DNA from: Eupeodes corollae
Taxonomy: Eukaryota; Arthropoda; Insecta; Diptera; Syrphidae
NCBI RefSeq assembly: GCF_945859685.1
Contig: NC_079148.1
Location: forward strand, 36,901,946-36,965,945
DNA length: 64,000 nt
Direction: 5' to 3'
Part shown: in pieces, positions 1-11,361 of the stretch
Layout: the number at the start of each line of letters is the position of its first letter
How positions within the stretch are numbered: position 1 is the stretch's first letter
Translations under genes and position numbers: made by a program
Notes under the pieces: model-generated
Seen by the model: only the letters and a program-made list of their open reading frames with translations
The model's database searches: none
Told to the model about the DNA's origin: nothing

Positions 1-172
1 ACTCGGGAAAAATGTCTTGAACTGGACCTTACAATAATTTCGTCTAATAACTTAATAAAAATCATAATATTTCAAATGTATGGAATAAGTCACCTGTTCT
101 AACGTAGCAGTGAAAATGAAAGCGAAACATTTACACAACTTGCAGGAAGGTGCCACAAAATGCGGAACATAC

Positions 173-210
173 ATATATACTTCACATTACATTCTGCAAG
201 AGTAGTCAGG
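173..210 (+). promoter_or_regulatory. possible TATA box and initiator of MCT-A
   Basis: An ATATAT run near 173-179 is followed about 30 bases later by TCAGG at 206-210, an initiator-like site. The spacing fits a TATA-Inr core promoter and would give a 5' UTR of about 330 nt if there is no upstream intron. AT-rich DNA makes chance TATA matches common, so this is weak. Confidence 0.22.
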
Positions 211-410
211 AGTGGGCTCCTTGGTTGTTTCTTGCTTTACAGCACGAGATCAGTACCTACTTGAACGTTCAACGACTCCGCTAGTCTGAAGGCACAAGAC
301 AAAAACTAGTTCATAAACATTTAATTTTGTTTACTCAAAAGTCTAGAAATCAATTCCAAGTTGTATTTTAACCAACCTACTCTTACCTTGGAACAAAGTT
401 CTCAACGAAA

Positions 411-437
411 ATGTTTTCTTTAAAGCGGTCTTCTTAA
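411..437 (+). promoter_or_regulatory. upstream ORF in the MCT-A 5' leader (8 codons)
   Basis: An ATG 129 nt before the main start opens the short peptide MFSLKRSS and then a stop. The leader around it (TCAACGAAAATGTTT) closely matches the leader of MCT-B, which has its own uORF, starting MFAKKHSS, at 4743. Conserved position and start context suggest a translated uORF that could damp translation of the main frame. It may only reflect recent duplication of the leader. Confidence 0.4.
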
Positions 438-539
438 AAACAAAAAAAAATACATAAAACTACATGAAACTACATAAAATCCTCCTCTCAAATCGTTTGA
501 ATAAATTAAGACGAACTTAGAAGAATCGTTAAAGTTACG

Positions 540-2442
540 ATGTTTGGCGTTGGTTTGAATAATTTAAAAATAATTAACAATAAACACTTAGTTCAAAATA
601 TGACTTACCACAGTGATGATGGTGTCTCCTCGAAGCCAAGTTTTAATAATCGAGAGAAGCCTTCCCCAGGGACGAAGGTCAAAGGCACAAATAAAAATAA
701 ATTAAGTGAAAATTTTGTTGCACCTGATGGAGGCTGGGGTTGGTTGGTAGCCATAGGCTCAGGAGTCAGCGTTGTGAGTATAACCCAAAAACATAAACGA
801 CAATATTTATGCATTAATTAGCTTTCTTATCTCTCTTTTACAGCTTGTAACATATCCTGTCCTTAAACAATTTGGAATTCTGTTCAGAACAAAATTCTCA
901 CAACTAGGAATATCAAGTTCAGAATTGACAACAATAATAAATGCTCAACAAGCAGTCGCAATGTGCTCAGGTCAGATCTAAGCAACTTGTATATGTTGTT
1001 ATTTACTTGTTTTGATTTTTAACTATCAGGACTCATCAATGGGCCGCTGTTTCGAAGGTTTACAATTCGTCAAACAGCAGTGATTGGAAACTTCTTTGTT
1101 TTTTCTGGCCTCTTTTTAGCTGCTTTTGCCAATTCGTTTATTACCCATTTAATATCAATATCACTTTTGTATGGTAAGATCTTGTTGATGATTAATAATT
1201 TTTTTGTTAGATACTATTTTTTTGAATACTTACAGGAATTGGAAGAGGTATGATGTTCTCCACAATAAATGTAGCTCTCTATAGTTACTTTAAGACGAAA
1301 CGTCAAGAAGCGACAGCTTATAAATTTTTAGTTGCTGGCATTGGACCAATAGTCTTGCCCTACGTTATTACATTTTGTGTGTCTTACTATGGTGTCACTG
1401 GGGCTGTTATATTGCTAAGTGGTCTGTCTCTACATAACTTAGTATGCGCAGCTATTTACCAGCCTGTCAAATGGCATGCTCGGAAAGTTCCTCGAGATGT
1501 ACCTTTACAAGTCCTTGTAAAATCCAACGAAAATAACGATAATTCGGAATCTGATGAAAGACCAAATGTGTTTGACACTTGTAGGTTAGAGCTAAACGAT
1601 CAACAAAGCAATACTAATGGAAATCTACAAAATTTGACAGTAACGTCAAATCCAAATAGGAAAAAGTCCTTACCCGAAGAAGAAGAATTGTTGAAGAAAC
1701 TTCATAACAATCTGGACTGTCCAGAAGAAAAGTCGTCAATTTTTAAGAAGCTCGTGGATATTTTTGATTTAAGCCTACTCAAGGATTTTGGATATGTCAA
1801 TATTGTTATGGGTCTTACCCTAATGAACATGATCAACATGAACTTCCATTACTTGACACCATTCATTCTGACTGAATTCGGTTTGAACTCACTTCAAATT
1901 GCCACAGCAATGACAGTAGAAGCATTGTCAGCTTTTGCTGGAAAAATCTTATTAGTCCTAATTGTGGGAAAAGTCAAATGTGACAGCAAAATTTGGCTTA
2001 TCGGTGGATGTTTGGCACTGAATTTGGGCAAAATGATATTGGCTATGAATAGAAATTATATTGTAGTTTTGGTTTGTTTTGGCTGGATAGGATTCAGTTA
2101 TTCGGTATTCCTTATTTTTTGGATTCTTATAATGCCAAGTTATGTTCCATTAAAGAGGCTACCAGCAGCTATTGGCTTACAGCGACTGATAATGGGAATA
2201 AGTAATTTTGTAATTGGACCGTTTATTGGTGAGTTTAAGTTTGAGAAATCAAAATTATAAGTCTTAACACCTGTTTTCCCTCTTATTTTTAAGGTCTTGT
2301 TCGAGATGCCATTGGGTACTCTGGTGTAATTCATATAATGAACGCAATTATAGTTTTCGTTGTGATCGCATGGTTAAGTGAAGATGTTATAAAAAGAAGG
2401 CGTCACTTAAAAAAACAGAATCAAACCGACGGACGAAATTAG
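540..2442 (+). CDS. MCT-A: monocarboxylate transporter-like protein (SLC16 family), 5 exons
   Basis: The coding exons are 540-773, 844-970, 1030-1173, 1236-2228 and 2294-2442, which give a 548-residue protein. All introns are 59-70 nt with GT-AG ends. The family is a 12-TM major-facilitator group of plasma-membrane carriers, mostly H+-linked monocarboxylate transporters. The SLC16 signature DGGWGW opens TM1 at residues 63-68. The second signature, YFKTKRQEATAYKFLVAG, is at 186-203 (TM5). A hydrophilic loop of about 100 residues separates TM6 from TM7, as usual in the family. The TM8 Asp/Arg pair, important in mammalian MCT1, is replaced by A401 and K405. The position of the MCT1 TM1 lysine holds Val. 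The last exon ends in a basic tail after the final TM. The start at 540 is the first in-frame ATG, and M21 is an alternative. It is closely related to the tandem neighbour MCT-B. The substrate is unknown; family assignment is firm. Confidence 0.93.
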
Positions 2443-2538
2443 ATTTTTCGTTATTGGATGTTATAGTGGCGATGCCCCAAATCTTTGAAAAGTTTGTTTA
2501 ACGTAAAAAAGGCTGAGTATTCGATATTGATTTCTTTA

Positions 2539-2544
2539 AATAAA
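2539..2544 (+). terminator. polyadenylation signal AATAAA, MCT-A
   Basis: AATAAA lies 97 nt after the stop codon. A second AATAAA is at about 2605-2610 and could be used instead. Confidence 0.5.
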
Positions 2545-2610
2545 TTACTCATCTTTTTAACATGAAGGTTCTTATTTTGTATTTGTTTTTTTCGATTTTT
2601 TTGTAAATAA

Positions 2611-3261
2611 AAGATCTGGCAAAACTCAACTTTTTCCCTATAATCTATCTGTAGACTATGGACGAAATGCCTGGATAAGTGTTTGTGACTAAAGTTTGCT
2701 TAAAATTTCCCGCCTAGGATAAACTTAACATTGATTTATTGAAACTCCTGAAATTTTTAGGAGAAAATTTGACATTGGGGCTGCAAATTTTTTCACTGAT
2801 TGACGAAATTTGAAAACACCAATTGCTTTTTTGTTGTTGATTTAAATAATGACAAAGAATAATTTAAACGTCACCAAATACCTCATCATAGTTTATTTTG
2901 ACACTAAAAACTGTTTTTCTATCAACAAAATAAATGATTTTTGTGTAGCCCAACTTATATCGATTAACATTTTAATTGCTAGCATCAGGAGAATTAATTC
3001 CAAGAGACTCATCGCCCTACCATTGAAGAATCATCTTTTTATCATGTCTGCCACAGCTCTGGTAGCAAAAAAAATATTCTGCATATGAGACTTCATATAA
3101 GTTTGAAGTAGCTCTGGTTTATGCAAGAGGGTGAAATATAAAACACAGACAATCCCACAACTGTCCTTTACTTGTAATTTCTAAATAAAACCTTCATTTA
3201 TTTAATTTTTTTAAAAGTTGGATCATTTTTACTTAATAAAACATGGTATTGATAACTCTAA
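2611..3261. other. intergenic stretch, no gene seen
   Basis: This is AT-rich sequence between MCT-A and a Jockey remnant. A 79-codon open frame at 2849-3088 has no recognisable domain and composition like its surroundings, so it is not called as a gene. Confidence 0.5.
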
Positions 3262-3863
3262 ACAGAAAGCGTACCTTTTTAATGAGCATCTCGCGGATGT
3301 TCTTAAAACATTTCCAGCAAATCCGGCTACAGATCCCTGTTCAAAAAAATTGCAAATGTATATCTAAATACGCATTATTTGGAAAACGCACTTAAAAGAA
3401 AAATAAGAATGCTTGTTTATACTCTTAGATGTTGGTCAAGCTGTTGTAAGGGCTTCCGCATTGAACACAAGTTGCATAGTGACTTTCCCAGGCAGTACTA
3501 CGAAATACTGAAATCTTTCTTTTAAAAACCGACTCTTTAAATTACCCTACGACCAAAATTATTCCAAACTAAAGAAAATAGAAGATGGTGTACTGCAAGG
3601 GAGTGTCACATGACCAACCTTGTAACTGACATTTTAGTGGATACCAACGCTATCATGAAAACCTATGCTTCTGTTAATGAATGCTGAATCCAAAAATTCC
3701 AACACAGACTGCAAAGTCATACTAACTTCGAAATGGTGATTGTGTTGAATTTACGAGGCAATGTTGAAGAGGTTAAGAAGAACCGAGCCTAATTGGCTGA
3801 CGATCTAAAAGCTATGGAAAAGTATTGCAATTGTTAACTGAATAAAATAAAATAATAAAAACC
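3262..3863 (+). mobile_element. degenerate Jockey-like non-LTR retrotransposon, 3' part
   Basis: Broken frames read as scattered parts of a Jockey-clade ORF2. AYLFNEHLADVLKTFPANP at about 3269-3325 is the linker before the reverse transcriptase. Near 3540-3700 there are pieces resembling the RT segments around the GVPQGS block (here DGVLQGS) and the region before the catalytic box. Near 3700-3800 LQSHTNFEMV and the following residues resemble the C-terminal end. Multiple stops and frameshifts mean it is dead. The fragment ends in an A-rich tail (about 3838-3863) expected at a non-LTR 3' end. Its left side is 5'-truncated. Confidence 0.65.
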
Positions 3864-3919
3864 ATTTTTTGTAGATCATAGATTGGTCCTGATTACCCAG
3901 CGGTTTTAGTGCGGTCCAC

Positions 3920-4030
3920 ACTTTAACACAGAGATGTGGTAAATTGGGGGACCCACGTTTTTCGACTTCTCTACCATCGTAATGTCATGTTTGATTAAAA
4001 TATCGAGCTCAAAAATTTTGTCAGTATTCT
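3920..4030 (-). repeat. dispersed repeat family B, copy 1
   Basis: The segment with GGGACCCAC..TTTTTCGACTTCTCTACCATCGTAA and the following GATTAAAAT..GAGCTCAAAA matches, in reverse, the sequence at 57600-57670 and 24400-24460. Orientation is set relative to the copy at 57.6 kb. No coding sequence was seen. The rest, to about 4740, is AT-rich with no feature beyond the MCT-B leader. Confidence 0.6.
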
Positions 4031-4742
4031 TATATTATTATATATATAAGTTTTTCTTAAGTCAACATTTTAAACAATGTTTCTCAAAAATACCTTTAGA
4101 TGTTTGTATTTTAAGACTCTCCTCTCTGAGTCTAAAAAACAACCGTAGTGCTCAACTATACAACGTCGAAGACAGTGAGAATAACTGCTACACAATATAA
4201 AACATCTCTGAGTGCCTCCATTATGTTGTCTATACGAATAAACCTATTATTATCTTATTTAATTGTTCTTAACATTGACAAATAAATTAAAGAACTCACC
4301 TCCAATGGCAAGATCAAAGAAGAAATGCAAAACCATGTTGTTGGAGAGTTTGAGTTACTTGCATCTAAAGTTGAAGATAAAGTATTTATCTCATTAAATT
4401 TATAGTGCAAGGCCTTTTGTTTTACTGTTTTATTACAGGTATTCGTATCGTTAAATCATCACTAGAGCACAAAAGATAATCGTGCTAGTATTAACACAAC
4501 AAAAAAGACAACCTATTTTTAGTCAAAAGTAAACCGTGCTTGTCTTATTCAAATATTACCTATATTAAATTGAATTCCTATAAATTCGTACTCTATACAC
4601 TTATTTAATTTGGGTAGCTCTTAAAAGCAACTTGCTCAAGTTGTTTTAAAATCAAGTATGTTAACCGTGCCAACAGACTACACCTACCCAAGTATCTAAC
4701 TATTCACCTTACTTTCACTCAGAGTCACAGTTTTCAACGAAG

Positions 4743-4808
4743 ATGTTTGCTAAAAAACACTCTTCCTGGTGGAAAAATACATACGTTCAACTTATCCGTG
4801 AAAATTAA
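4743..4808 (+). promoter_or_regulatory. upstream ORF in the MCT-B 5' leader (21 codons)
   Basis: An ATG 168 nt before the main start begins MFAKKHSSWW and stops at 4806-4808. The start context TCAACGAAGATGTTT matches the MCT-A leader uORF, which begins MFSLKRSS. It ends well before the main ATG at 4911, so reinitiation is possible. Conservation between the paralogs is visible; function is inferred. Confidence 0.4.
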
Positions 4809-4910
4809 TAAACAGTGTGAAGTGAAATTGTTTGAATAAGAGTCTAATTATAAAACAAGTGTTAAAGTCGTTAAAATCAGTTTTTGTTTAAAGAATACAA
4901 TTTGAGAAAC

Positions 4911-7900
4911 ATGAAGAATAAAAATTCAGTTCAAAATATCAAACGGCGAAATATTGATGCTGATGTTGACACCTCAAAGCCCGGTTTTATTTATCAAAAG
5001 ACTCCATCGTCGCCGCCGCCGGTCAATGACGCAAATAAAAGTGAATTAAATGACAATTTTGTTGCACCTGATGGAGGTTGGGGTTGGATAGTTGCCATTG
5101 CATCAGGTATTAGCATAGTGAGTATAATTGAAGAAGAAAATATAGGAAATATTTAATTCCAATCTTCTCTCTCAAAGCTTGTTACCTATCCTATTTTACA
5201 ACAATTTGAAATATTGTTCAGAAAAAAATTCTCTCACATAGGAATAACTAGTTCAGAATTAACAACAATAATAAATGTACAACAAGCGGCATCAATGTGT
5301 TCAGGTAAGATCAACCTTTTTTGTTGTTTACTTTTATTTAGTTTAAAAAGGTCTAAAGCAAGTAAGGAAGCTATAATGACGTTGACTGTGAGCTTTAAAT
5401 AACTTGATCTTGGAACTTGTTAAAAAAAAAAAAAAACTTTAAACGACTCTGAGAATATAACGAGATGAAAAAGAAGAGTGTTTCCGTTTTTGTGAATGAA
5501 AAAATTAAAAAACTGATCAAGCAAGCCTTAAAGATAACTCCTAGTAATAGCTTTTGTATCAATAAACAAGGTTTCCCACTATGAGTAAATGGATTTTAGG
5601 GAAGCGGGAGCACCGCTTAAAAATGTTCTACAGATTTACAATAACATAAAGTGAATAGATCTTAAATTTATTTATTTACTATTTTAAAGAGCTAAAGTGA
5701 CAATTTTTTATATTAGATTCTTTTAGAACCAATTTGTTTAATGTGTTTTCGATGAATCCCTACATATGATTAGCATTTCAAGATTTCAGAAGTTTTCTAA
5801 ATATGCCCTATTTAAGAGCTAACATACCATTGTTTAGGGCTTTGGAAGTTTTTTATGCAGAAATCTATAAAACTGTGTGGAAACGTAGGGTTTTTCTCAA
5901 AAATTATATTATTCTTTACTTGCCATTTCTATAAATGAAATAAAAGCTTAAGAAATGTTGTTGCAAAAAACTAGAATATGTGAAAGTTTGCCAGAAAATG
6001 TTGATCCTTTTTCCAAAAAAAAATAAAAAATAAAAATAAAGAACGAATCTCTGTATTTGACAGTACGACCGAAGATGGGCGCGAGGGTATATTGATGAGC
6101 ATTCCTAGAAGCGCGAGTATTACGGTTGAACTGTTTAAGGGGAGGAATGCAGCTGGCTATTTCTCTAGACCATAAACCATTAAAATAACGGTAAAACAGG
6201 GTGAGACAAGAAACATTTCGCCGATGTTCAAGTGACGTAAATGATCTTATGATGGTAACATCACCAATCAATCTAAATGCTCTACGTTCAATACTATCCA
6301 AGAGGCTTAAGTAAGTTGCAGGAGCACCAGATATGGGAGTTGTACTCAAGTTTTGGACGTATATAAGTCTTGTATAACAGCCAGATCAGAGGGGGAGAAA
6401 AACTTCTTGCATCGCCTTAGAAAACCCAAACATCTTGCGGCATTTTTGGCCACATCGCGTATGTGATCGTTCCACAAAAGGTGGTTGGTGATACACATAC
6501 TAAGAATATCGAGATGTTCAGTTTCCTCGATGCAACTGCCATTTATGGATAATGTCAGGGGGGGTACATTTCGCTTTAACGATACAAGACAGCATTGCGT
6601 TTTCGAAGCATTAAATTTCACGCGGTTTCTTATTCCCCATTGTACAATGCTGTTTAGGTCGGAATTTAATGAGCTTATTATATTTTGTCGTTGCAGTTTC
6701 ACATCCGAAGAAGAGGGGTGTGAATCTGAAAACGAATATGAAAAGCTAAGAGTACTATCGTCAGCGAAACAATGTATTGGATTAGAAGTTGCAGACAGGA
6801 GATCATCAATAAAAATGAGAAAGAGTGTTGGAGATAGAACAGAGCTCTGGGGCACACCAGCATTTATTTTGTGGTTTTCAGACTTGAATCCATCCAATAC
6901 AACTTGTATTGAACGATTCGAAAGGTAATTACTAATCCAATGAAGGAGGGATTCATGCAAACCGAAAGCACGCATTTTCGATAAGAGAGCCTGATGCCAA
7001 ACCAAATGCTTTTGAAATATCTAGTGCAAAAATCTTACTTTCTCCAAAAGTATGTAAAGATTTGTTCCACTGTTCGGTGAGATGAACCATGAGATCACCA
7101 GTGGACCTATTGCTACGAAAGCCATACTGTCGGTCATTAAGAAGCTTCCGTTCTTCAAGATATTTCTTGAGCTGATAATTAATCAGCGTTTCCATGACCT
7201 TGGAAAGAAGGGACGTAAGTGCAATCGGTCGATAATTAGACGGTGAGGAAGATTCGCCTTTTTTGGGAATAGGCTGGACAAATGCGGTTTTCCATTCGCT
7301 TGGAACGAGACCTGAGGAGTAGGACAGATGAAGTCTTTTATTGCTATCATTTTAAGCCAATCTGGAACTCTGCTTTGAGACAAATTTAGAAAAATACTGT
7401 TTTTCGTAAACCTTTTGCAAACATTTTGATCAAAAAGGTATCAACACAACTTAAAAATGTTTGGTTCTTAAATTTAACGAAATGTGATTATTTAAGTTCA
7501 AAATTTAGTAAATTACAAATTTAGGTAAATATAGTGTGGCGCTCACAAATTACAATTTACAGAATCTTTTCTCACTTCAATTCTCGAGGAATTCAACTGT
7601 CACTTTTGCGGTTTTTAGGGCATTTATGTTCTTGAAATTCATGTTTAAATCTTAATTCTAGAGTTACCAAAGCAATATTCAAAACTCACAAAGTTGATTT
7701 CTTCAATTTATCAATATCATACAAAACTCAACTCTTTTATCTTCAGTAACTCAAGATTCTCTTAACCATTTCTAACAAAATTAGGTTCAATCGATAGAAT
7801 GAACAAACAAATAATTTACCAAAAAAGATCAAACCGTTTGAGCTAAAACAATATAAACAAAGCTTTAATCATTTCAAATGTTGTGCATTTTTGCTGTATT

Positions 7901-9309
7901 TAATTTTCAGGGCTCATCAACGGTCCATTATTCCGCCGGTTTTCACATCGTCAAGCTGCAGTGATTGGAAATATCTTTGTATTTTCTGGCCTCTTCTTGG
8001 CAGCGTTTGCGAATTCATTTATCACATATTTAATATCTATATCCCTTCTGTATGGTAAGTTTTATTAGACATTTCAATTTTCTACATAAAAATAATGTTT
8101 TCGAATTTTTAGGAACTGGAAGAGGTATTATGTTCTCTACAATGACAGTAGCTGTCAATACTTACTTCAAGACGAAACGGCAAGAAGCTACTGCTTATCA
8201 ATATTCAGTTGCTGGCATTGGACCTATAGTCTTGCCGTTTATTATAACGTTTTGTGTTTCCTATTATGGTGTTACTGGAAGTGTTTTATTGCTGAGTGCT
8301 TTCTCACTTCATAATTTTGTGTGTTCAGCTACCTACCAACCTGTCAAATGGCATATTCGAAAAGTTTCTAAAGCCGTACCACTTCAGAATCTAGATCCTA
8401 ACGATGATGATAATTCAGATTGTGATAAGACTACAAATTTATTTGCAACTTGTAAGCTTGAGCTTAATGATCAAACCTACATAACTAATGAAAATCAGCA
8501 AAATCTGACAGTTACAAGTAAGCCAATTGACGACATAAAGCCTTTACCAGAAGAAGAAGAATTGCTGAAGAAACGTCAAGATAATACCAAACCTGATAGT
8601 CCAAAAGAAAAACTATCAATTTTTCACAAGATCGTGGATATATTCGACTTAGCACTATTGAAAGACTTCGGTTATGTCAATATTGTTATGGGTCTTACCT
8701 TGATGAATATCATCCATATGAACTTTCATTACTTGACACCTTTCATTTTGACTGAATTTGGTTTGAACTCACAACAAATTGCTGCAGCTATGACCATTGA
8801 AGCTGGAGTTGGTTTTGTCGGGAAATTCCTCCTGGCCTTAATTGTGCCTAGACTTAAATGTGACAGCAAAATATGGCTTATTGCTGGATGTTTATCAATG
8901 AATTTGGGAAGAATTGCATTGGTCTTTAATAGAAATTATTTGGTAGTGCTTCTTTGTTTTGGTTGGATAGGATTTAGTTCGGCAATATTGTTGATTTTTT
9001 GGAATCTTGTACTGCCTAGTTATGTTCCGTTGAATAGGCTTCCAGCAGCGATTGGCTTACAACGTTTGTTAATGGGAATAAGTAACTTGATCATTGGACC
9101 ATTTATTGGTGAGTATTTTTTTTTTAAGTTTAATATTCAAAACTTATTTTTTGTTTGTTAAACTTTTCAAAGGTCTTATGAGGGATGCCACCAACTATTC
9201 GTGTGTAATTCACATTATGAATGGAATAATTATCATTGTGACCATTTCATGGCTAAGTGAAGATGTAATAAGAAGAAGACGTAGCTTGAAGACACAAAGC
9301 AATGCTTAG
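4911..9309 (+). CDS. MCT-B: monocarboxylate transporter-like protein (SLC16 family), 5 exons
   Basis: The exons are 4911-5117, 5178-5304, 7911-8054, 8113-9108 and 9173-9309, which give 536 residues. The frame is open upstream to 4884 but has no ATG there, so 4911 is the start. DGGWGW is at residues 54-59 and the TM5 motif YFKTKRQEATAYQYSVAG at 177-194. A charged loop (about 243-335) lies between TM6 and TM7. The TM8 Asp/Arg pair of proton-coupled MCTs is replaced by G393 and K397. Exon sizes and phases match MCT-A apart from small length changes in the N-terminus, the loop and the C-terminus. Sequence identity is high throughout the membrane parts, so this is a tandem duplicate. Intron 2 is 2.6 kb because a retrotransposon remnant sits in it in antisense; the other introns are 58-64 nt. 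Transport substrate is unknown. Confidence 0.93.
5948..7383 (-). mobile_element. non-LTR retrotransposon remnant (RT and C-terminus) inside MCT-B intron 2
   Basis: Read on the minus strand from 7383 down, the pieces are the RT entry block (fingers, near PKKGESSS, out of frame), the block GFRSNRSTGDL (about 7115), DISKAF, then GVPQSSVLSPTLF, the catalytic box FADDST (about 6765) and the thumb region. The C-terminal part from 6349 to about 6000 contains LDSIERRAFRLIGD and RRNVSCLTLFYRYF, typical of insect elements annotated as jockey-like. Frames break near 7195, 7005 and 6349, so it is dead. The clade is CR1/Jockey group; I cannot be more exact. No endonuclease region was seen, so the 5' part is missing. 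Confidence 0.8.
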
Positions 9310-9359
9310 AGCAGCAATTAGATATATTTGTATTATTGGTTGTTATTTTTTAAGTTAAA

Positions 9360-9365
9360 AATAAA
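9360..9365 (+). terminator. polyadenylation signal AATAAA, MCT-B
   Basis: AATAAA is 51 nt after the stop codon of MCT-B, at the usual distance for an insect gene. Confidence 0.5.
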
Positions 9366-9379
9366 AAACATTATACTTT

Positions 9380-11340
9380 TTTATTTGTATCAGGATTTTT
9401 TCAAGTTTTCGAGAAAATCAAATGTGAAAAAATGTTCAATAAGACAAGAGGTGACATAATCATGTTTTAATTTGTGTATTATTTTCAATTTTTGCGATAG
9501 TTTTAATCAATCCCGGTGCCTACACGTGTCAGTTTCTCAGACTCTCTGTCATCATATTTTTGTCACGTCCGACAAAGCTCTACTTACATCTTAACCTATA
9601 AATAAACATATATGGCGAAAATTTCGCTTAACAATACTAACTGTGGCAAATTCCATTATTCTTGCTCTAAGCAACGTTAATTTTACATAATCTAGATCAC
9701 GTTCTTAACCTTTTTTCTCAATAAAAAAAAAAAAAATTTTACAGTTTTGTTTGTTTATTATATTTTTTGTTATACCTTCTGATTGGAAATAAAACAAAAA
9801 AATCAATAAATTTAGATCACAGCGAGAGCTCATAAAATACAAATAATCTAATATCTTTCTAACACTGATGATTAGCATTTTAGTTTAGTGTTGGAATTTG
9901 CATTTTACACAAAAGTAGTTTTATATAAAATATTGATACACCGACACGACATCACTGTCTGCCGAAAATCTTGATTTTTTGTCAAACGCACTATTGAATA
10001 ATTTGTCTATATTTTCCACAATAAAAAGTATTAAGCTTTTAGACCACCTTTGAGAATGATCTTATAAGTTTGTTTATTATACGAAGCGGGCGCAGCGGTG
10101 GCGCGACAACAGTTTAGGTAAAAGGTCTTAGATAGTGAGCGAGCGGTGTTTATTGATTCTAATCGTCTCAAGTTTTTTGAATTTGAGATAATTTATATGA
10201 CTAAAATTCGAATTGCTTAATTAAAAGAAAGTTTCGTTGTGCTATTACAGATTTAGTGTAGGAGTTTAAATGGGAATAAAAAAGGTAATTCTGTAAACGG
10301 ACAGGGAGTGTAAGTTTTTTTGTTTTTGTTTTTTTAATTTGAAATGTTAAATGTTAATCGAAAACAAAATTTAAACTGTAATTAAGTTTTTTTCTTCTTT
10401 TTACAGTCGATAGAAATATCCGGAATTGATTTCGTTTCAAGAGTCTATATCTTATAGATACTTTAAATATAGGTATTTTATAGATACTTCCATTAGTTCA
10501 AACACGGAAATTTAATAAAATTAAAAACTCCAGATATTTGTAATCTCTACTATAAGATATTATTAAGTATGTAGATAAATATCTATAGCTAAGGTAGATA
10601 GATATAGATACTCATGTTAATGACATATAAAGAACAATTTCTTCACAATGTTTAACTTAATGAAGCTAAATAAGCACTTTGAATTGTTAACATTTTAGTT
10701 TTTTTGTATTGTTAATTTTTTTTCTCAGAAAATTAATTTTAGTTACAAATAATGAAGCTAAAAAAAGCAAAGTCATAATTTTTAATTCGAAACAAACAAA
10801 CATTTGTAATATACATAGCATAAGAAATAGTTTGCTATATATATGCAAATAAATGGATACAAATAATTAGAAAAATGAATCATAATTGATAGAAAGGTTT
10901 TTGTTTCATGCATCCCATCAGACAGTGTCAGTTTTGTGAGCTATAATCACAAATAATTTTAATTCACTTTGTTTAGACATTTTATCGAAGGGAAATCGAT
11001 CAATAATCTATTCCATTGTTGCAATACGTACAGTAAAAAAATATTTTTCTAATAGCAATATTCTTTTTTGAATTCACTGTACATTATGTACCTCGAAAAA
11101 AGAGGGTTGAGGATAGAATCCCGAATCAAGAAAATCGTACTACCAAAAACCTAAAATCCTGAAATTCCAAATGCAAAATCAAAAACAATAATCCTTATTT
11201 TCGGATGGAAGTATGCACATTATTTTGTATTAAAATAGTAAATTAAGTTACTCTGTTAGTAAAAATGGTTTTAATAGAAGTTAAAAGGAAAAGCTTCTAG
11301 TTTTATGCAAAATTAGCTAAAAGTGTCAGCAACATATTTA
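9380..11340. other. intergenic, no gene seen
   Basis: This is AT-rich noncoding DNA. A short GC-rich patch at about 10080-10150 (AGCGGGCGCAGCGGTGGCGC) stands out, and there are clusters of ATAGATA-like motifs at 10440-10620. No open frame with coding character was found on either strand. Confidence 0.5.
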
Positions 11341-11361
11341 AATTGAATGTTCTTGTTGTAT

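Noticed and set aside
4884..4910. Upstream in-frame extension of MCT-B to 4884
   Set aside because: There is no ATG before 4911 in that frame; 4884 is TTG.
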